Below, piece after piece: positions 35,326-48,385 of a stretch of 64,000 bases of DNA. The notes beneath the pieces were generated by a model that was given only the letters and a program-made list of their open reading frames with translations, was not told the DNA's origin and ran no database searches. The stretch is from Lineus longissimus (taxonomy: Eukaryota > Nemertea > Pilidiophora > Heteronemertea > Lineidae): the NCBI RefSeq assembly GCF_910592395.1, contig NC_088310.1:27855491-27919490 (forward strand). The letters are read 5' to 3'. Position numbers and translations under genes: made by a program. Within the stretch, counting starts at the first letter, position 1, and each line of letters begins with the position of its first letter.

Positions 35326-36622
35326 TGTTGCTTCTTACGTTTTTTTCGGATCAGCTGCTATGCAATATTTTAATGAAATGAATACAACTTTTGATATTTT
35401 GAAATATATAGTTTTTTTTCTTCTACAAATAAGTGATATTTCAAACAATTTATACAGCATACTTCTACACAAAACTACGAGCAGACACTTAACCTGAACA
35501 TGAAATGAAAGTGAAACACATCTTGTCGACACAATCATTATACACATTGACATTTTGCCGAGGATTTTTGAGCAAATATTTTCTTATTTGTAGAAATTTA
35601 TCGAATCATGATTTATCGAGAGAACGTATTTCAAACATTCGGATGTTTTTACTGATTCAAGAAGAATGTTTGCACTGATCTCTACTGCAGAGGTGGTCCG
35701 AGGGTCAATCGCAACGACCCAGGTCAAAATATTTGAATTATTTGCAAATATTGTCTCAATTGATTTTCACTCTTCCGATAGATCTATAATTTTCAGCCAA
35801 GATAAATATATTTAATAAAATATCCTTTTGGTCCTTCGGTCGACATTTCCCGATTTGGGGTGAATATTTGGGGAGTAAAAACAATTTTGAGCAACACTTC
35901 ATACATTTTGCCTCGTGTTTTGAAAAAAAATAATATGGTAAGACCTTTCTTATCGTCTTATAATATTCTGCATCAAACGAAATACAGACCTAGTACTGCC
36001 TCTCTATTCGTGGGAAGAGAATACTCTTTTCAAAAAATGAAAAAAAAATATTTTCGCTGAAAATTTCGGTTTCGCATGTTATTTCAATGGCAGGTCTTGT
36101 AAGGTTTTTCATGGTTTTCACCAATCTAATATTACAACATATTTCATGTCGAGACGTGCGCTAACCACCGCGGGCATGATTAGGGTATCCCTTACAGAAC
36201 ATTCTAATTGTGAAAAATGCTGTCATTTACCGCTTTTAAACAAATAACGCAATTCTCACGACTTCATTTGACCCCCAAATTCTCGGGTGACAAATAGCTT
36301 TCATGTTTACAAGTCCAACGAAAGCGTCCAAACCAGCACAGCAGAAGTATGCCTCACTGCCATGAAGATCAAATACCAAGTTCATCAGACAGATTTACCT
36401 CGTCGTAATCAAGGGGTGTTTTGAAACCACTGAACCCATTCACGGCTGAGAAAAAAAAGGACACAACCGCGTCTGATTGGCCGACTTCTGTTTATCAAAG
36501 CAGACAGGTTATGTCGTTTAATAGCCAACATACACTTTTGCCCAATTCAAATTGAAATTTCTGTGATATCAGATAAAGGTGATCTAGATAAAGTACAACT
36601 AGTGTGCCATTTATGCCAACCG
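35326..36622. other. Spacer between two tRNA-Ser genes
   Basis: About 1.3 kb of AT-rich DNA separates two identical genes in the same orientation. I see no duplicated flanks, so the pair did not arise by a recent tandem duplication of a larger unit. No other gene is visible. Confidence 0.6.
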
Positions 36623-36704
36623 GACGAGGTGGCCGAGTGGTTAAGGCGATGGACTGCTAATCCATTGGGCTCTGCCCGCGTGGGTTCGAATCCCATCCTC
36701 GTCG
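36623..36704 (+). tRNA. tRNA-Ser(GCT)
   Basis: Identical over 82 nt to the 26167 and 35244 genes. The T6 run directly after the discriminator base is the best pol III terminator of the five copies. Confidence 0.97.
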
Positions 36705-39700
36705 TTTTTTGATCCCAGTGACTTTTTCTTTTGTCACAAGGCCATCCACATTGTTTTCTTCGTGGGAAATGTCAGGAGTCGGACGTGGCGACCTGTGTCC
36801 CGTGCTGGACACCAAGCTCTCCGACCTTGACGATGGTGTGGTGTGACGTGGTCAAAGTTGAGTCGTCTTCTCTCGCAGTTGAGCTCAAGATTATGATATC
36901 AGCTTCTCGCCTCGCAGTTCAGTGTCCTGGAAATTATAAAATATAACGGACCTGGGAATGTTTCTAAAACATATGGGTTTTTTATAGCAGCGTCTTATAT
37001 CTCAAAAAGAATGCACGCACGACATGAATGTAAGCTTTATGCGATTTCAATAGAGGAATTACTGCAGCTCTCTTCGATATGGAACATGATAATGCATTAC
37101 GCTGCACCTCGGCAAGTGAGCCAATCGCTGGAGGGACATTAAACAATGTAATACGATATCACAATATGGTTAAATAAACACGCCCAAAGCTCGTGAAAGC
37201 ATTTAATAACAATGGGACGATTTCAAAAGATTTTCTGCGGAATTCATGGGAGAACTTAATGATATTCTGCTAAGTATTCAAAATGAATGTATTAAAATAA
37301 TGAGATTTATTATCAAGTGGTATTTGAACTATAAGTGGTGAATGAATGAAATCGCATTGAGCATTGAAAAGATTTCTAATGTTTTGATAAAAAGGCAAAG
37401 ACAAAGGTACCGCGGTATTTTCTTATAAAGCATACAGACCATACATTCGTAATACCGGACTTAATAAATTTTTACTTTTTCAAGCTATGAATTAGACTCT
37501 GCTTTACATTCTTCTGTGGTTAGCTGTTTTCCATCCTCATTATCAGAAACATCATTTTTGGTGAAACACGGCTTTCCCATCCTTCTTCCTCAGGTCAAAA
37601 TGAGCCAAGAAGCACATATACACGTATGCGGCAACTTGTAAACGCCGGAAAATTATTGGGTCGAAACATGCTCTCCTGTTGTACTGGAACCTCCATACAT
37701 GCCGTGTGTTATTCGGAGTCCTCGTTACAAGCAACAATTTATTTCAAAATCTTTATACAGGTTGTCCCTTATTCCTCTTCCCGGTTTCATTTTTGAGTCC
37801 TTAGATTCGAGTAATATCTTTGTACAATAAAATATTCATGTACTCTGTATCATGATTTAGTTTGAATTAAGAATATTTATCAAAAGTAGATTGTCACCTG
37901 ACATAGTTTGGAGCTGAATAATATTATCAATAAGACAAACATTTGATGTGTGAAAAATCTATTTATTAGAGGTTAGTGAAATGCATTCAATCTTAACTTT
38001 ACAAGAATGTAAATATCCCATCAAATATGCGAATATTATCTGAAATCGACAGTTTAAATATTTCCTTGCTTGTTAGAGCTATATATTCTCAAGCTGTGCG
38101 GTGATGTTTGGTGGGTACATACACATAGACCCAGCGCATACATAAAACAGCAAATCGTTGCCTATTCACTTCCAGTGTTTTCTTATTGGTGAACAAACTG
38201 CAACTTGTGTGATTACATGATAAAAGATGTTGTCGAAAAAAACATAAATCTGCTCACGTAGAGTGTATGTTGAAATAAAAGCATTGAGTGATGGCAATCT
38301 TGGCGAGTTTACAGACTCCGTTGAGGAGTGTTTGCTGGGTATACACGGTCCGCCATGGCTGTTGACATTGGTGTCTAGTTCATCTTCTTGCCTGCATATC
38401 ACAAGCAGACTGAGATGAGATGACACGACGGAGAAATAGAGCTTGGCTAGAATAAAAGCCGGGCAGATTTAGGCGTATACTTCTTTTGACGGAATATACT
38501 AATTGCGAGATGGGACTGCGCGCTCTCAGCGACAGACTGGCCTGAGGACGCGTTTGAAATTGGACGTAAATGTACCGGTAAGTCTGCCTTTAAATTCATG
38601 TATTTCATCTTTCACTTGGCTCGATTGCATCAAAAGGAGCAAAAATTACCCCAGGCCTCCTTCCTCCAGGGATAAGGGACACATCCATCTCCGCATGAGT
38701 GCCAAAAGCGGCGCGTCACAACAGCCGTCATCGATGACTGATGTTCGCTGAGCGACTCGACCACTATTTCGCTCACCTTAAGTTCCTTTACTGCCCCGTT
38801 TGCCCAAAGGCAAAAGAAACCAGTTCCCTTTGGTGTAACTTCGCTAACTTCAGACTAATCAGCCCACCAAACACGCCCTTCCCTTCCCCGCAAGGTCTAG
38901 AATAGCTGCGATCAGATAAGCCAAGTTTTCAACCCGCCACGTTGGGACAGGCTTATTCTTGCCACGTATTGATCGCCACCGATATCCGATATGAATATGG
39001 TTTGGCGTGGTGAGCCAGGCAGACGCTCAGACGACTGGGCTTGTCCGGGTCTTTCTCAGCGTAACACAGTCATGTACGTGGTTGAATTTGATAACCTGCT
39101 AAAAGAACCAACTTCCTCCCTCACGCGTGATGAATTCGATGAAGGGGTGGCATATTCGAGTTTCTCTTGTCTCTCTTGCATGAACATTGCCAGTCAAGTT
39201 GGTTATGATAAGGACAACCATGAAAATGTTGGGGAAGATGAGCAAACGTCAACATGCATCGTCGTGCATCATGTGAACAACATCAGCTAACAGGCAATAC
39301 CCACATGACCCACAAGTGAAGCACGAGTGCTAATCAAAATGGCAAGTTTCGCTGACCAGAAACCATTCCATATACATTAGAAACTGCCAAATACATGTAT
39401 GTCAAAGTTGAACAAACTTGATGTCGATAATCTGCAGAGATTGCCCAAATCTAAATGCAATTCTTCGGCATGTTTCTCTCGGGTTCTTGACTCTGAGATT
39501 GATGACTTATTGCCTCCAAAGTAATCAGCCACTTCCACAGTGATCTTCAATGACCTTGCCATGAAATATCAATTTCCTCAACCTCAATCGCAACCTTTCA
39601 GATGAAAACAACGAGTATAACTGATCTAAAATGACAGGTTACCCGCAGAGATCACCTTTACCCTTATTGATAAAGGCAGGGTGTCATGCTTTCCTTGAAA

Positions 39701-39890
39701 TATGATTCTGTTTTTACAAAACCTTGAAGCCCTGCCATCAACTGTCTATATTTTGCTTCCCTTGTTCCCTAAAACCTTTCCCTTTTCAAATGCATTGCTT
39801 TAGAAGCCTCTGGACTGGTGGCATTGGATTTCCCTAGCAGCAATGAATATGTGCAACCAGAAGAATTAATTAACTCCAACTTAGACCATA
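36705..39890. other. Gene-poor stretch, weak exon candidate near 38.5 kb
   Basis: A strong donor (ACCG|GTAAGT) at 38577-38583 closes an open frame giving peptide TDWPEDAFEIGRKCT, possibly behind acceptor CGCTCTCAG at 38525. No partner exon was found. The rest holds only short featureless frames. Confidence 0.5.
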
Positions 39891-40052
39891 ATGGCGTCTG
39901 GAAGCTGGGCAAATACTCTCTCTTCCATTAACGGAGGTGAGAAAGTCGGCGGCCATTGTTTCACGTTTCGAGTGGAACCTGCGCACATTTCTCGGCTTGC
40001 CGCCATTGTTTCTGCCAACTCCGTCCATTTCTTCCACCAAAGCGTCTGGTAA
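39891..40052 (+). CDS. Small ORF in a promoter-like patch, doubtful
   Basis: An ATG in the context ATAATGGCGTC opens a 53-codon frame ending in TAA. Fifteen codons in, a good donor (GGAG|GTGAGA) is present, so it could also be a first exon starting MASGSWANTLSSING. Frames on the minus strand are open across the same bases, so openness alone is not evidence. The patch also contains two copies of GCCATTGTTTC at 39952-39962 and 40002-40012, each preceded by GGCGG or GCCG, resembling Sox sites (CCATTGTT). It is more likely a regulatory or promoter element than a proven gene. Confidence 0.15.
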   Translation: MASGSWANTLSSINGGEKVGGHCFTFRVEPAHISRLAAIVSANSVHFFHQSVW

Positions 40053-41187
40053 CATGAGACCCAAGACATTTATTATTCATCAAATGATTAGAGAGATTGG
40101 TGGAAGGTTTCAATAAATTGATAACGGTGTTTGTTTAATCCTCGAAGCACCTTCTGAAGAACATTATGATAATGAAAGGTTCGGCCATCGGTTGCTATAG
40201 CATCCTTCTGCTGACGAGGAACATATGGTTCGCAATGCCAGCATCTTCGGATGACATGACCACGGCAAACACTGTCAAATCAACTGAATGTTACATGTTT
40301 TTCGCCATTCGAAGGTTGGGAAATAGATGTATGTGACTGGGGGACTATAAGCCAGTCCAAGTACCACATTGGTGAGAGGTGCCAAGCGCGAAGTACCATC
40401 ATTTTGTTGCCAGAAACGTGAACAATTTACAGAAACATACTATTACACCACGGCTTTTTAAATCATTTCAGCGCTACATACACATTCTTTTAATATGTAC
40501 AAAGTAAAATTCAGGTTCAAATTCATTTCACATTCGAATTCATTGGCGCAGGGCCAAAAGTAAAAATGACTAGCGCGGTACCTTGGAAGGTCTTAGGGTA
40601 CCTCAGAATGACATTTTCGACAAAACTTTGCATTTTCGTCAGCATGTCTCTCTCCCCGGTCGCCTCTAGATGCGAGAGAAGGGCAGATGTTGTTATAGTG
40701 TCAGAGTGATAACACAGATCTGTCCGATAAGCGATGACACCGGGCTGACACTGTCATGTTCCTGTCCTCATTCGGACACACATCTCTGACAATATCTGAT
40801 AACAGGTGACAGAGACATAACGGAAAGGCCTGTCTGTCACCTCAAGTCGGTCGTGTTGTTGTCCTCTAACAAATGATTAAAGGATAAATGGAAATGTCAG
40901 ACATCTCAACTCTTTCTCCGCGTGCAGCTCAGTTCTGACGATGGTGATTTGCTTCGTATATCACAACAGTGGTCACATGATGAGCGCACATAGTCCTATT
41001 CTTAGAGTATCGCTTTCACAGTCCATAAAATAGACTTTGACGCATATTTTCTTGGCGGCAAAGAAACGCTTTAATTAAATACAAATTTCAAAGTTTGGTA
41101 TGAAAGAGCAGTCACTGAAGTGACGATTTTTTTACGAATAGGTCGTTGGATCGATTTTGAAAACGAACCTGCCAGTGTTTGTATCGT
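40053..41187. other. Gene-poor stretch
   Basis: No gene, RNA or repeat is identifiable. A loosely RFX-like GTTGCTATAGCAT occurs near 40192. Confidence 0.6.
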
Positions 41188-41267
41188 GGCAGCTTGGCCG
41201 AGTGGTCTAAGGCGCTGGTTTTAGGCACCAGTCCGAAAGGGCGTGGGTTCGAATCCCACAGCTGTCA
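41188..41267 (+). tRNA. tRNA-Leu(TAG)
   Basis: This 80-nt class II tRNA has acceptor GGCAGCT/AGCTGTC (one G-T wobble) with discriminator A. The anticodon stem CTGGT/ACCAG carries loop TTTAGGC, giving anticodon TAG for leucine CUA (and by wobble other CUN) codons. The variable arm TCC-GAAA-GGG, G18G19 in the D loop, A box TGGCCGAGTGG and B box GGTTCGAATCC are intact. A T7 run starts two bases after the gene, a strong terminator. It has no intron. Confidence 0.97.
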
Positions 41268-42549
41268 TTTTTTTGCTGTTTTTCTTAATTTCGAGAGTGA
41301 AACTGTTTCTGCCATTGCACCAGACTTTTCAAGATGGGAAACACTAAATTCCCTGTTATACCATCAGCAAATATCACCGAGAGGACCCCGCAACTATCTT
41401 GGTCACCTGAGTTTGCTCTCTGTGACTGGACAATGCATCCTTGGTTGAACAGACAGAAGGTTTCCCTAGCATGAGAAGAAAACTAACCAACAAAGCCACG
41501 TGAGGTTCACCACTTAGTGGCCATTTAGTTGGCACACATCTCCAAAGAAGGCAAATCAACTCAGTAATCAATATCTTTACCACCTAGTAGACAGGAAAGC
41601 ATATCATTCATGAGCATCCCTGGTTCCCAAGGTGTTGTTTTTCAAGCGAAGTACAAGAAATGCAACAGGGAACTATTTTCAAACTGAGTCAGTGTTGAGA
41701 TTTCCCAGGGCTCAGTCAGCATACCTTCAGTTCAACAGTATTCGGGAGACACCTGATATGGACTGGAAATAACTAAGTTTTCAAAGCAAACTTTAAATGC
41801 GTGTCTTTGTTGTATGGACACTGTCAAGTGTTGATAAGAACATTGCCAACTAAAGGTTTGATTCAAATTCGCCTTCTTTTTGAAAGTTACCCAACAGTAA
41901 AATCTCTTCTTGAAAATATGATTTTCAAAAACATGATACCTGATTGGTCTTGAGACACTAAGCCTACGTTCCCATACAAACAGCAATTCTCGGCAGTTTC
42001 TCTGATCAAGAAAAATTCGAAGCCTCATAAAGTCCTTTGTCACACAGATATAAAACATTTACAAGTGAGATAACGGTCATCATTCATTTCGCCATCGATA
42101 TCCGACTGCCAGGATATTGCCTGTTACAATGTAGACCATCATGATAACGTTATTTATTAACCTCAACCTTATTGTGGGGTGGAGGAATAAAGATAACGAC
42201 AAGAGCGGCGTCACCGGGGTAAAATACTGGTTCAGTGCCGAGGCAAAAGATTGTTACTTTCTTACATATCGTTCACAACAACATCAACAAAAAAAACAGG
42301 ATCCTGCACTAGCATTTTGAACCTACGAGCAGTTGACAATGACCACTGCAAGAAGGCATGTATTTAATTGGAAGATCAGAAGTTGTGTCGAGCCTTTGGG
42401 CACTAAGCGCTATTTATTTGATCAGATGCATCTATCGCAAGCTGTTCTTTGAATAGTAGAGATCGATAATCGATAAAACCTTCCCAGATCTGCTCATTAG
42501 CATTATCGGTATTCAACTGATCATGCAGATACTTTGAAAAGCACATCAA
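41268..42549. other. Gene-poor stretch between two leucine-type sequences
   Basis: Open frames on the minus strand (41374-41583, 41732-42058) have no domain or splice support. Nothing else is seen. Confidence 0.6.
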
Positions 42550-42632
42550 GGCAACTTGGCCGGGCGGTCGGGGCTCTGGCTTCAGGCGCCAGTCCGGACT
42601 GACGGTCGTGAGTTCGAATCCCTCCGAAGTCA
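42550..42632 (+). pseudogene. tRNA-Leu(CAG)-like pseudogene or SINE head
   Basis: The A box (TGGCCGGGCGG), anticodon arm (CTGGC-TTCAGGC-GCCAG, anticodon CAG) and B box (AGTTCGAATCC) are recognisable. But the acceptor GGCAACT/CGAAGTC has three mismatches and the T stem GTGAG/CCCTC two. It is therefore not expected to fold as a working tRNA. Intact pol III boxes with a decayed fold are typical of tRNA pseudogenes and tRNA-derived SINEs. On the minus strand it produces the spurious peptide GIRTHDRQSGLAPEARAP. Confidence 0.75.
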
Positions 42633-45047
42633 TAGACTTTGTTTTCGAAGAGATTTTTTACAATTGGATGCGAAATGAAGGTCTCTATTTTCTCAATGAT
42701 ATGATACCGGTACTTCTTTTTCATACTTTTTTGGCTCTTTCTTTTTATTGTTTCTTTCTCAGCTTTCGTTCAAATAAACTGGCGCTCGTTTTCAAGTAAA
42801 CTAGATTCGTTCAAAGAAGCAATGTTTGTCTAAAACGACTAGCGATCCCGTCTTTTGGGTTGTTTTAAAAAGTATTTTGATTTATAAATATTTAGTAATA
42901 ACCCTTTTATCAGGGAGAACGTTCCAAATTTCTTTGTTGCAAAATCTTTCTCAAAAGATGACGGATTCGTATGTATTGGGCCCAATTGCTTTCAGAACTA
43001 ACTCTCGTCGCTTGGAGGCTTGTTCGCTTGAAAGGCCTCCCTCGTCGTTTATATTTGCATTGTTTCAGGGATATGGCATCAGCCTCCTTTTTGTGCTAAG
43101 AAGTTTGGCGGCGCCTGATACTTTCTCAGTTCGAAGTTTTCTTACTGCTCAGCCTCAAAAACTTAAGACAATAGGTTATAGTCATGTGCGTTTCCCATTT
43201 ATTATAAAAAGATTCAGGATCATTGTTTTGCACCGTCTATCATATTTATATTATTTACATAAAGATGACTTTGCAAAGTAAATACTGGTAGGTGATTAAT
43301 AACAAAACATGTCTAACTTTTGGTGTCGCCATCCCAAGCGCGTTGTAAAGAACACAAAACACATCGCGAAAGAAAACTAAATGTTGTCTCTTCTCAGGGC
43401 AACTTGGACAAAACTACAGTTGCTGGAAAATATGAAAAGAAGAACTAACAGCGTAAAAATCATCATTGTCCTAGTCACAGCGGTGTTTTTTGTGGTATTC
43501 TCCAACTTATGACCACGTCGCGGTCTCATAAAACTGGAGGAACGAAACTGGGGCCTAAGGTTCAATCCCTACAAATATTTGAGACAAATATATTATAGCG
43601 TCGAAATCTTATTCCTAAACTTCTGGCAGTTTTTGAGTAATTTGTTGCTTTTTTCAGACAGAAGTTCAGAGGAAAGACAACTGCTTTCCCTCGATCCCAA
43701 TTCACTCAGAAAGCAAGCCGCTACCGTAGAATATTGCCAAAGTAGCCTAACACAACGTTACCTACGTGCGCCATTGCTTCGCTGAAATTTCAGAAAACTC
43801 TGTCGTATTATGGAGCAGGTTTGGATGTTGACTGATTTGATGACCTGCATTCTCGGTGCGACCCTTGGAAAGCCAATTGTCTGATTGCCCCTATGGGAAG
43901 GAACAGAATCCAAGTTATTAGAGAAATGATGGGAAATATGATGGCAATGTTTACATGGGGTCCGGGGTTAGAAATGTCGTCTGCTGGGATGTAGTTCGTC
44001 GGCTCATATTTCAAACCATTTGAAAGGATTGCAGCCATGAATTTGGAATTTTATTCGCTGAAATGAATAGTGCATTTCTTTGAAGACTGAGATCAATTTC
44101 ATCAGAATTTTGGTCAGAGGGTTTGTTGTCCCCAGGTTGTGCTCGAGGAGGCTGTCGTCTGCTCAAAACTACATGGACGATTGCCACACGATTTCCTTTT
44201 TCAGCTGAAAAATACAGTGTTACATGGTTAGTGCTTTACAGCATGCACGGTGATACGTGTTTTTTGTCCAATTTGTGCTGTCTGGTCGCAACTCTTATCT
44301 GCGTCCAGCCTTCTAAGTCAACACTGGTCATATCTTATCGCAATCCATTGATGCTCGGGGTGTTTGCCAAGTCATCAAACGGTCAGACCAGGCTGATGGC
44401 AGGTGAATCATTGATGACAGCGAGGATGTATACGGGGCCCCCACCATTCCATGATACTGTCGAGATAAGTGTGGTCAGCCACGTTCAATGTTGCCAGTGA
44501 CGTGATCCCTGAGCGAGTATGACCTCTGCTTTCTCCCTGATATTGCAAAATGTTTGATCGAGTGTGACTTCTCATTGAGATTTTTCTCAGAACACTTACA
44601 GGAAACCTGGAAAAATCTTAAAGCCCACGATACAAACATCGTTGGCAAGCTGGGGACATCACACCGTGATCAGCCATGTTCCATATTGCTAAATCGTTTG
44701 ACACACATGATCAAACTTGGTCTCTCTTTTGAAATCATTTCTCAGAAATTGCCAGGAAGGAAACTAAAAACATTCACGGGTGGGAAAATGACTGACACAG
44801 ATGACATCAAAAGTAAGATATTTTATGTTATCGTGATGTTCAATGATATATCATAACATCAGTTCTTAAACACAACAAAACACCGTGAACTTTAAGATGC
44901 GGCATGATTATTCAAATTAGCTGACATGAAATATTGTTAGATAACCGTTTCTAAATTCAGATAAATGAGGCATGTTATCAAAGTTCAAAGCTTTGTGACA
45001 TCCACATGAGAGAATTTGCTGTTTTGAGTTTTGAGTATCTGTAACAA
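42633..45047. other. Gene-poor stretch
   Basis: Plus-strand frames at 42826-43281 and 44123-44500 are long for this window but show no domain, start context or splice partner that I trust. A B-box-like GGTTCAATCCC near 43559 has no matching A box. Confidence 0.5.
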
Positions 45048-45118
45048 GCATCGGTGGTTCAGTGGTAGAATTCTCGCCTGCCACGCGGGAGACCCGGGTT
45101 CAATTCCCGGCCGATGCA
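45048..45118 (+). tRNA. tRNA-Gly(GCC)
   Basis: This 71-nt gene folds fully: acceptor GCATCGG/CCGATGC with discriminator A, D arm with GGTTCAGTGGTAGAA, anticodon stem/loop giving GCC for GGC and GGU codons, and T stem CCGGG/CCCGG. The B box is GGTTCAATTCC. Downstream T4 runs occur within 15 bases. It is the sound counterpart of the weakened copy at 15412. Confidence 0.96.
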
Positions 45119-47073
45119 TTTTCTTCATTTTCTTGATTTTTCATGTGTCATAAACATACCAAAAATGGTCCATATGAGAGCGCGCGAATCGCGTTACTGT
45201 ATACTCAACCGTGATGGTTGTTGACAAATTACTCATACTTGATAAGTTGGTGCATAAGTGTGTTTGCACATACCTCGAATTATTGACTAAATTCCCCAAA
45301 AACTCACCTAATTCCTTGATTATTTGATTAATATTGCTATATTTGTCCCAAATATTTAGTTTCTTTTCCGGTCTCGTCTGATCTGCTCGGTGATGATTGA
45401 CGGCTAATTCTCATCTGATATTTCACGAACTCGTCACTAAACAATGTACATGCATGTATGGTACTGAAGCACGGTAAGACAAAGGCGGCGGGGAGGGGGG
45501 TTTGTCCGAATATTATTAGTCACGTGTCTCCACCCCCTTTAGATTGCCATCATGCGAAATGCCCTAGTTTCTGAGAAAATGACGCCTGGTAAAATCGTGT
45601 TCATTTTACACAAAACGATACTAATACCTTTTTTATGGACAACACTTACGACAAAGGAATTTGTCAAGGTCTGATGTTTATCATTTCATGTTTTTTCAAG
45701 TATTCATGAATGTACAGGATATTGCAAGAAACCATTGAAACGGTTCTTAAAAGACCATGCTTTCTCATCTGTTATGCGTTAAGATTTAACGTCGTCGAAA
45801 ATAAGCGTCCGCCCTTGTGAGATAAAAAAACTACTTTGTTTCTGTTCGATAACATATGTATCGCGCACATCTTTCACTTCTTTTGCCCAAGGTCTTGGTA
45901 ACCTCAATATCCGTTCTCTCAAACACAGATAGGTCGCATCAAAAACGGCTTTCCGGCCTGGCGCCCGGAGCACCGATGCTGAGAAGCAATGCGCCTTTGC
46001 AACGGTACTGTTCTGGTGAAATCAGTCGGAAGACGATTGCCATTGAAAGAACTGAGAATCATTTCCTTAAGAACGTCATCTTTTCTTTCTCAATCTCAGG
46101 GGCGGATTCGACCAAGGAGGAGAGATTGTTGATTTCTATAGGCATATTGTCGCGGTGATAACGCTCAATTAGTTTGCGGTGTGTAAGATGGGTGCGTTCT
46201 TCTGTCTGTCGTCTGCCGGTTGTTGGGGAGGTTGGAGAGAGCTGCTCGTCTGCCACGTACTCTTGGTTTCCGTTCATCAAATAGACCCTGGGGTGTGACT
46301 GTTTTGTCTTAATCTCCTCAGACATCGCCGGAGTCAAGAAGAAAGCTTGTAAAACACTGATTTCACATTGTTCTTCGAATGCTTTAGAAATCTTGTATTT
46401 GCCAAAAAGAACTTCAGAAGGTGAGTCGTGGGTCTCCTTTATTTTTTATCTAAAGAAAGCACTGATTTTATAACAATTGCTGGTGTAAACCTTGTTGATT
46501 TGAAGCAGGTTTCCATCTATAATATCTATAAACAAGGCCCAGTCAAGATTTTCCCTTGCTAGACCAAAGTCTAAAGGTAGTAAAAATCGCATAAGTTATG
46601 AAATGCTTACAGCAAATAAACACATTGTTATGCGAAGAGTAGAGTGCACTGCATTTGAGTTGAGAGGTGCTCTGAGAATGTAAGTAAGTACTGACATGAC
46701 TGATATAAATATGTTTTCGGTAAAAAAGCACGGATTCTTCAACGTTTTCATCAAGTCTCCTTTTTCTAGCTTTACAATTAGGCCTATTATAGCACCAGTT
46801 CACACTGTATCGTTCTATAGTGTTCACTTAGGATTGAGTCTTTGAAGATCACAATTACCATTAGAGTAGTGTGCTTAACAGCAACATTCTAATGTTGGGC
46901 AAGCCGAGACCGCCTCAAGCCACGCCTAACACGATAGAGTGAAAGACCATCTGCCCGTCACCAATATGGCAATCTAAATTTCTTCGATCAAACCTGGGTA
47001 TTTCTTCCCTCTAATATCCTGTGCCTCGCCTCTACCATGAATCATGTTCCCAATAGAAGAGGGTGACAGGCCC

Positions 47074-47087
47074 GTTACCATGGTGAT
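47074..47087. promoter_or_regulatory. RFX X-box-like site
   Basis: GTTACCATGGTGAT matches the left X-box half exactly and the right half with one change. It is followed by a Forkhead-like GTTTGTTTG stretch at 47095. Function is inference. Confidence 0.3.
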
Positions 47088-48385
47088 ATGCGGCGTTTGT
47101 TTGTTCATCCATGGACTTTACGAGCCAGCTAAATTAATGATGTTCAATTTGGTGCGTTTGGAAATTGGCAGAGATGGAGTAGAAATACCGCCATGCCTGC
47201 TGGTCTAGGAAGGGGATTCACATTGCTGAAATGAGATGAGCAACAAATTCGCATTGACTCGGATGAAAGGACGTCACGAAGACTTGAAGAGATTTCGTAT
47301 CTTTTGATTTGCTTTAATAAAGTTGGCGTTCTCCTCAAAAGTACCAAGATCTTTGTACGAAACCGCCAGTGGCCTCTGGCCTATTTTCAAATTCGCAAAA
47401 AGCGAAACCCGCAACTGGCCCCTTTTCTTCATGCTGTTCCAATTGTGAGACAACATCTTTAAAGATAACTGATAGACGGAATAATGACAAAAATCAAAGG
47501 ATGAACTGATGCCATTGCAAGATCCACACAGCAGCCTAAAGTTGAGATCCCATTTCATTTTCCATTCCTCTCTAGCATTTAGCTAATGTCTTATTCCAAA
47601 AATGTCATTTTTGTCAACAAATCACTTATAATAAACGATGTTATCAACTCAATGAGCATACCTTTTATCACACAATAGTTGCCATGGTTTCCACAACAAA
47701 GAATACATAAGCGTCATTGGCGGCAAATAGCAAACACTTGTGGCGTATGGGCGTTGATTATAGTAAAATATTGAAAATTATGAAGTCAAGTACGCAATAT
47801 TTTATCTGAATCACTTATGTTGACAAGGTGAGATATCACAACAAATGTGATTGCGGATAGGATAGATGGCCTTTTTAGAAAGCAGTCAAGAATTTCTTCG
47901 TAACAATCGCTGCATTCCTGGGGTGTGGTTTTTGGTCCGTACAAGCAACGGCTATCTTCAAATGACTGAGTGAGAGCGGTCATTGTCCAAATCGTCTTGA
48001 AAACCTTTCGTCTCCCGCTAAACAATCACAAATCGGTGGATAGTATTTGTTATGTTTTCCACAAGGAACAGATTATCCGTTTGCTGCGGAATGAAAGAGA
48101 CGCGCCTGATGTTTAGATATCGGAGACAGGATATTGTCTGTTTCTACGAAATCTAACATAAAATACTATTAAGCGCAATAATGTAATGATAAACGATTAG
48201 TAAATATCATTGTTCTTTGGTGTATGAATGGTGTGGAATGGTATCCAGCGCTATTAATGAGACAACACATTTACTAATTCAACAACAAAGCGACAGGAAA
48301 TCCGTCATTCTTCCACAAAGTATTGTCACTTTGATCACGGTCACGAGGCCATTGTGTTTCGCCACTTCGGCGGTGTTTTGCCTGC

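Noticed and set aside
41179-41448. ORF starting MYRGSLAEWSKALVLGTSPKG
   Set aside because: Its N-terminal part is a read-through of the tRNA-Leu(TAG) gene.
42826-43281. 151-codon plus-strand ORF rich in Leu, Ile, Phe and Ser
   Set aside because: Composition follows the T-rich DNA; no start context, domain or splice support.
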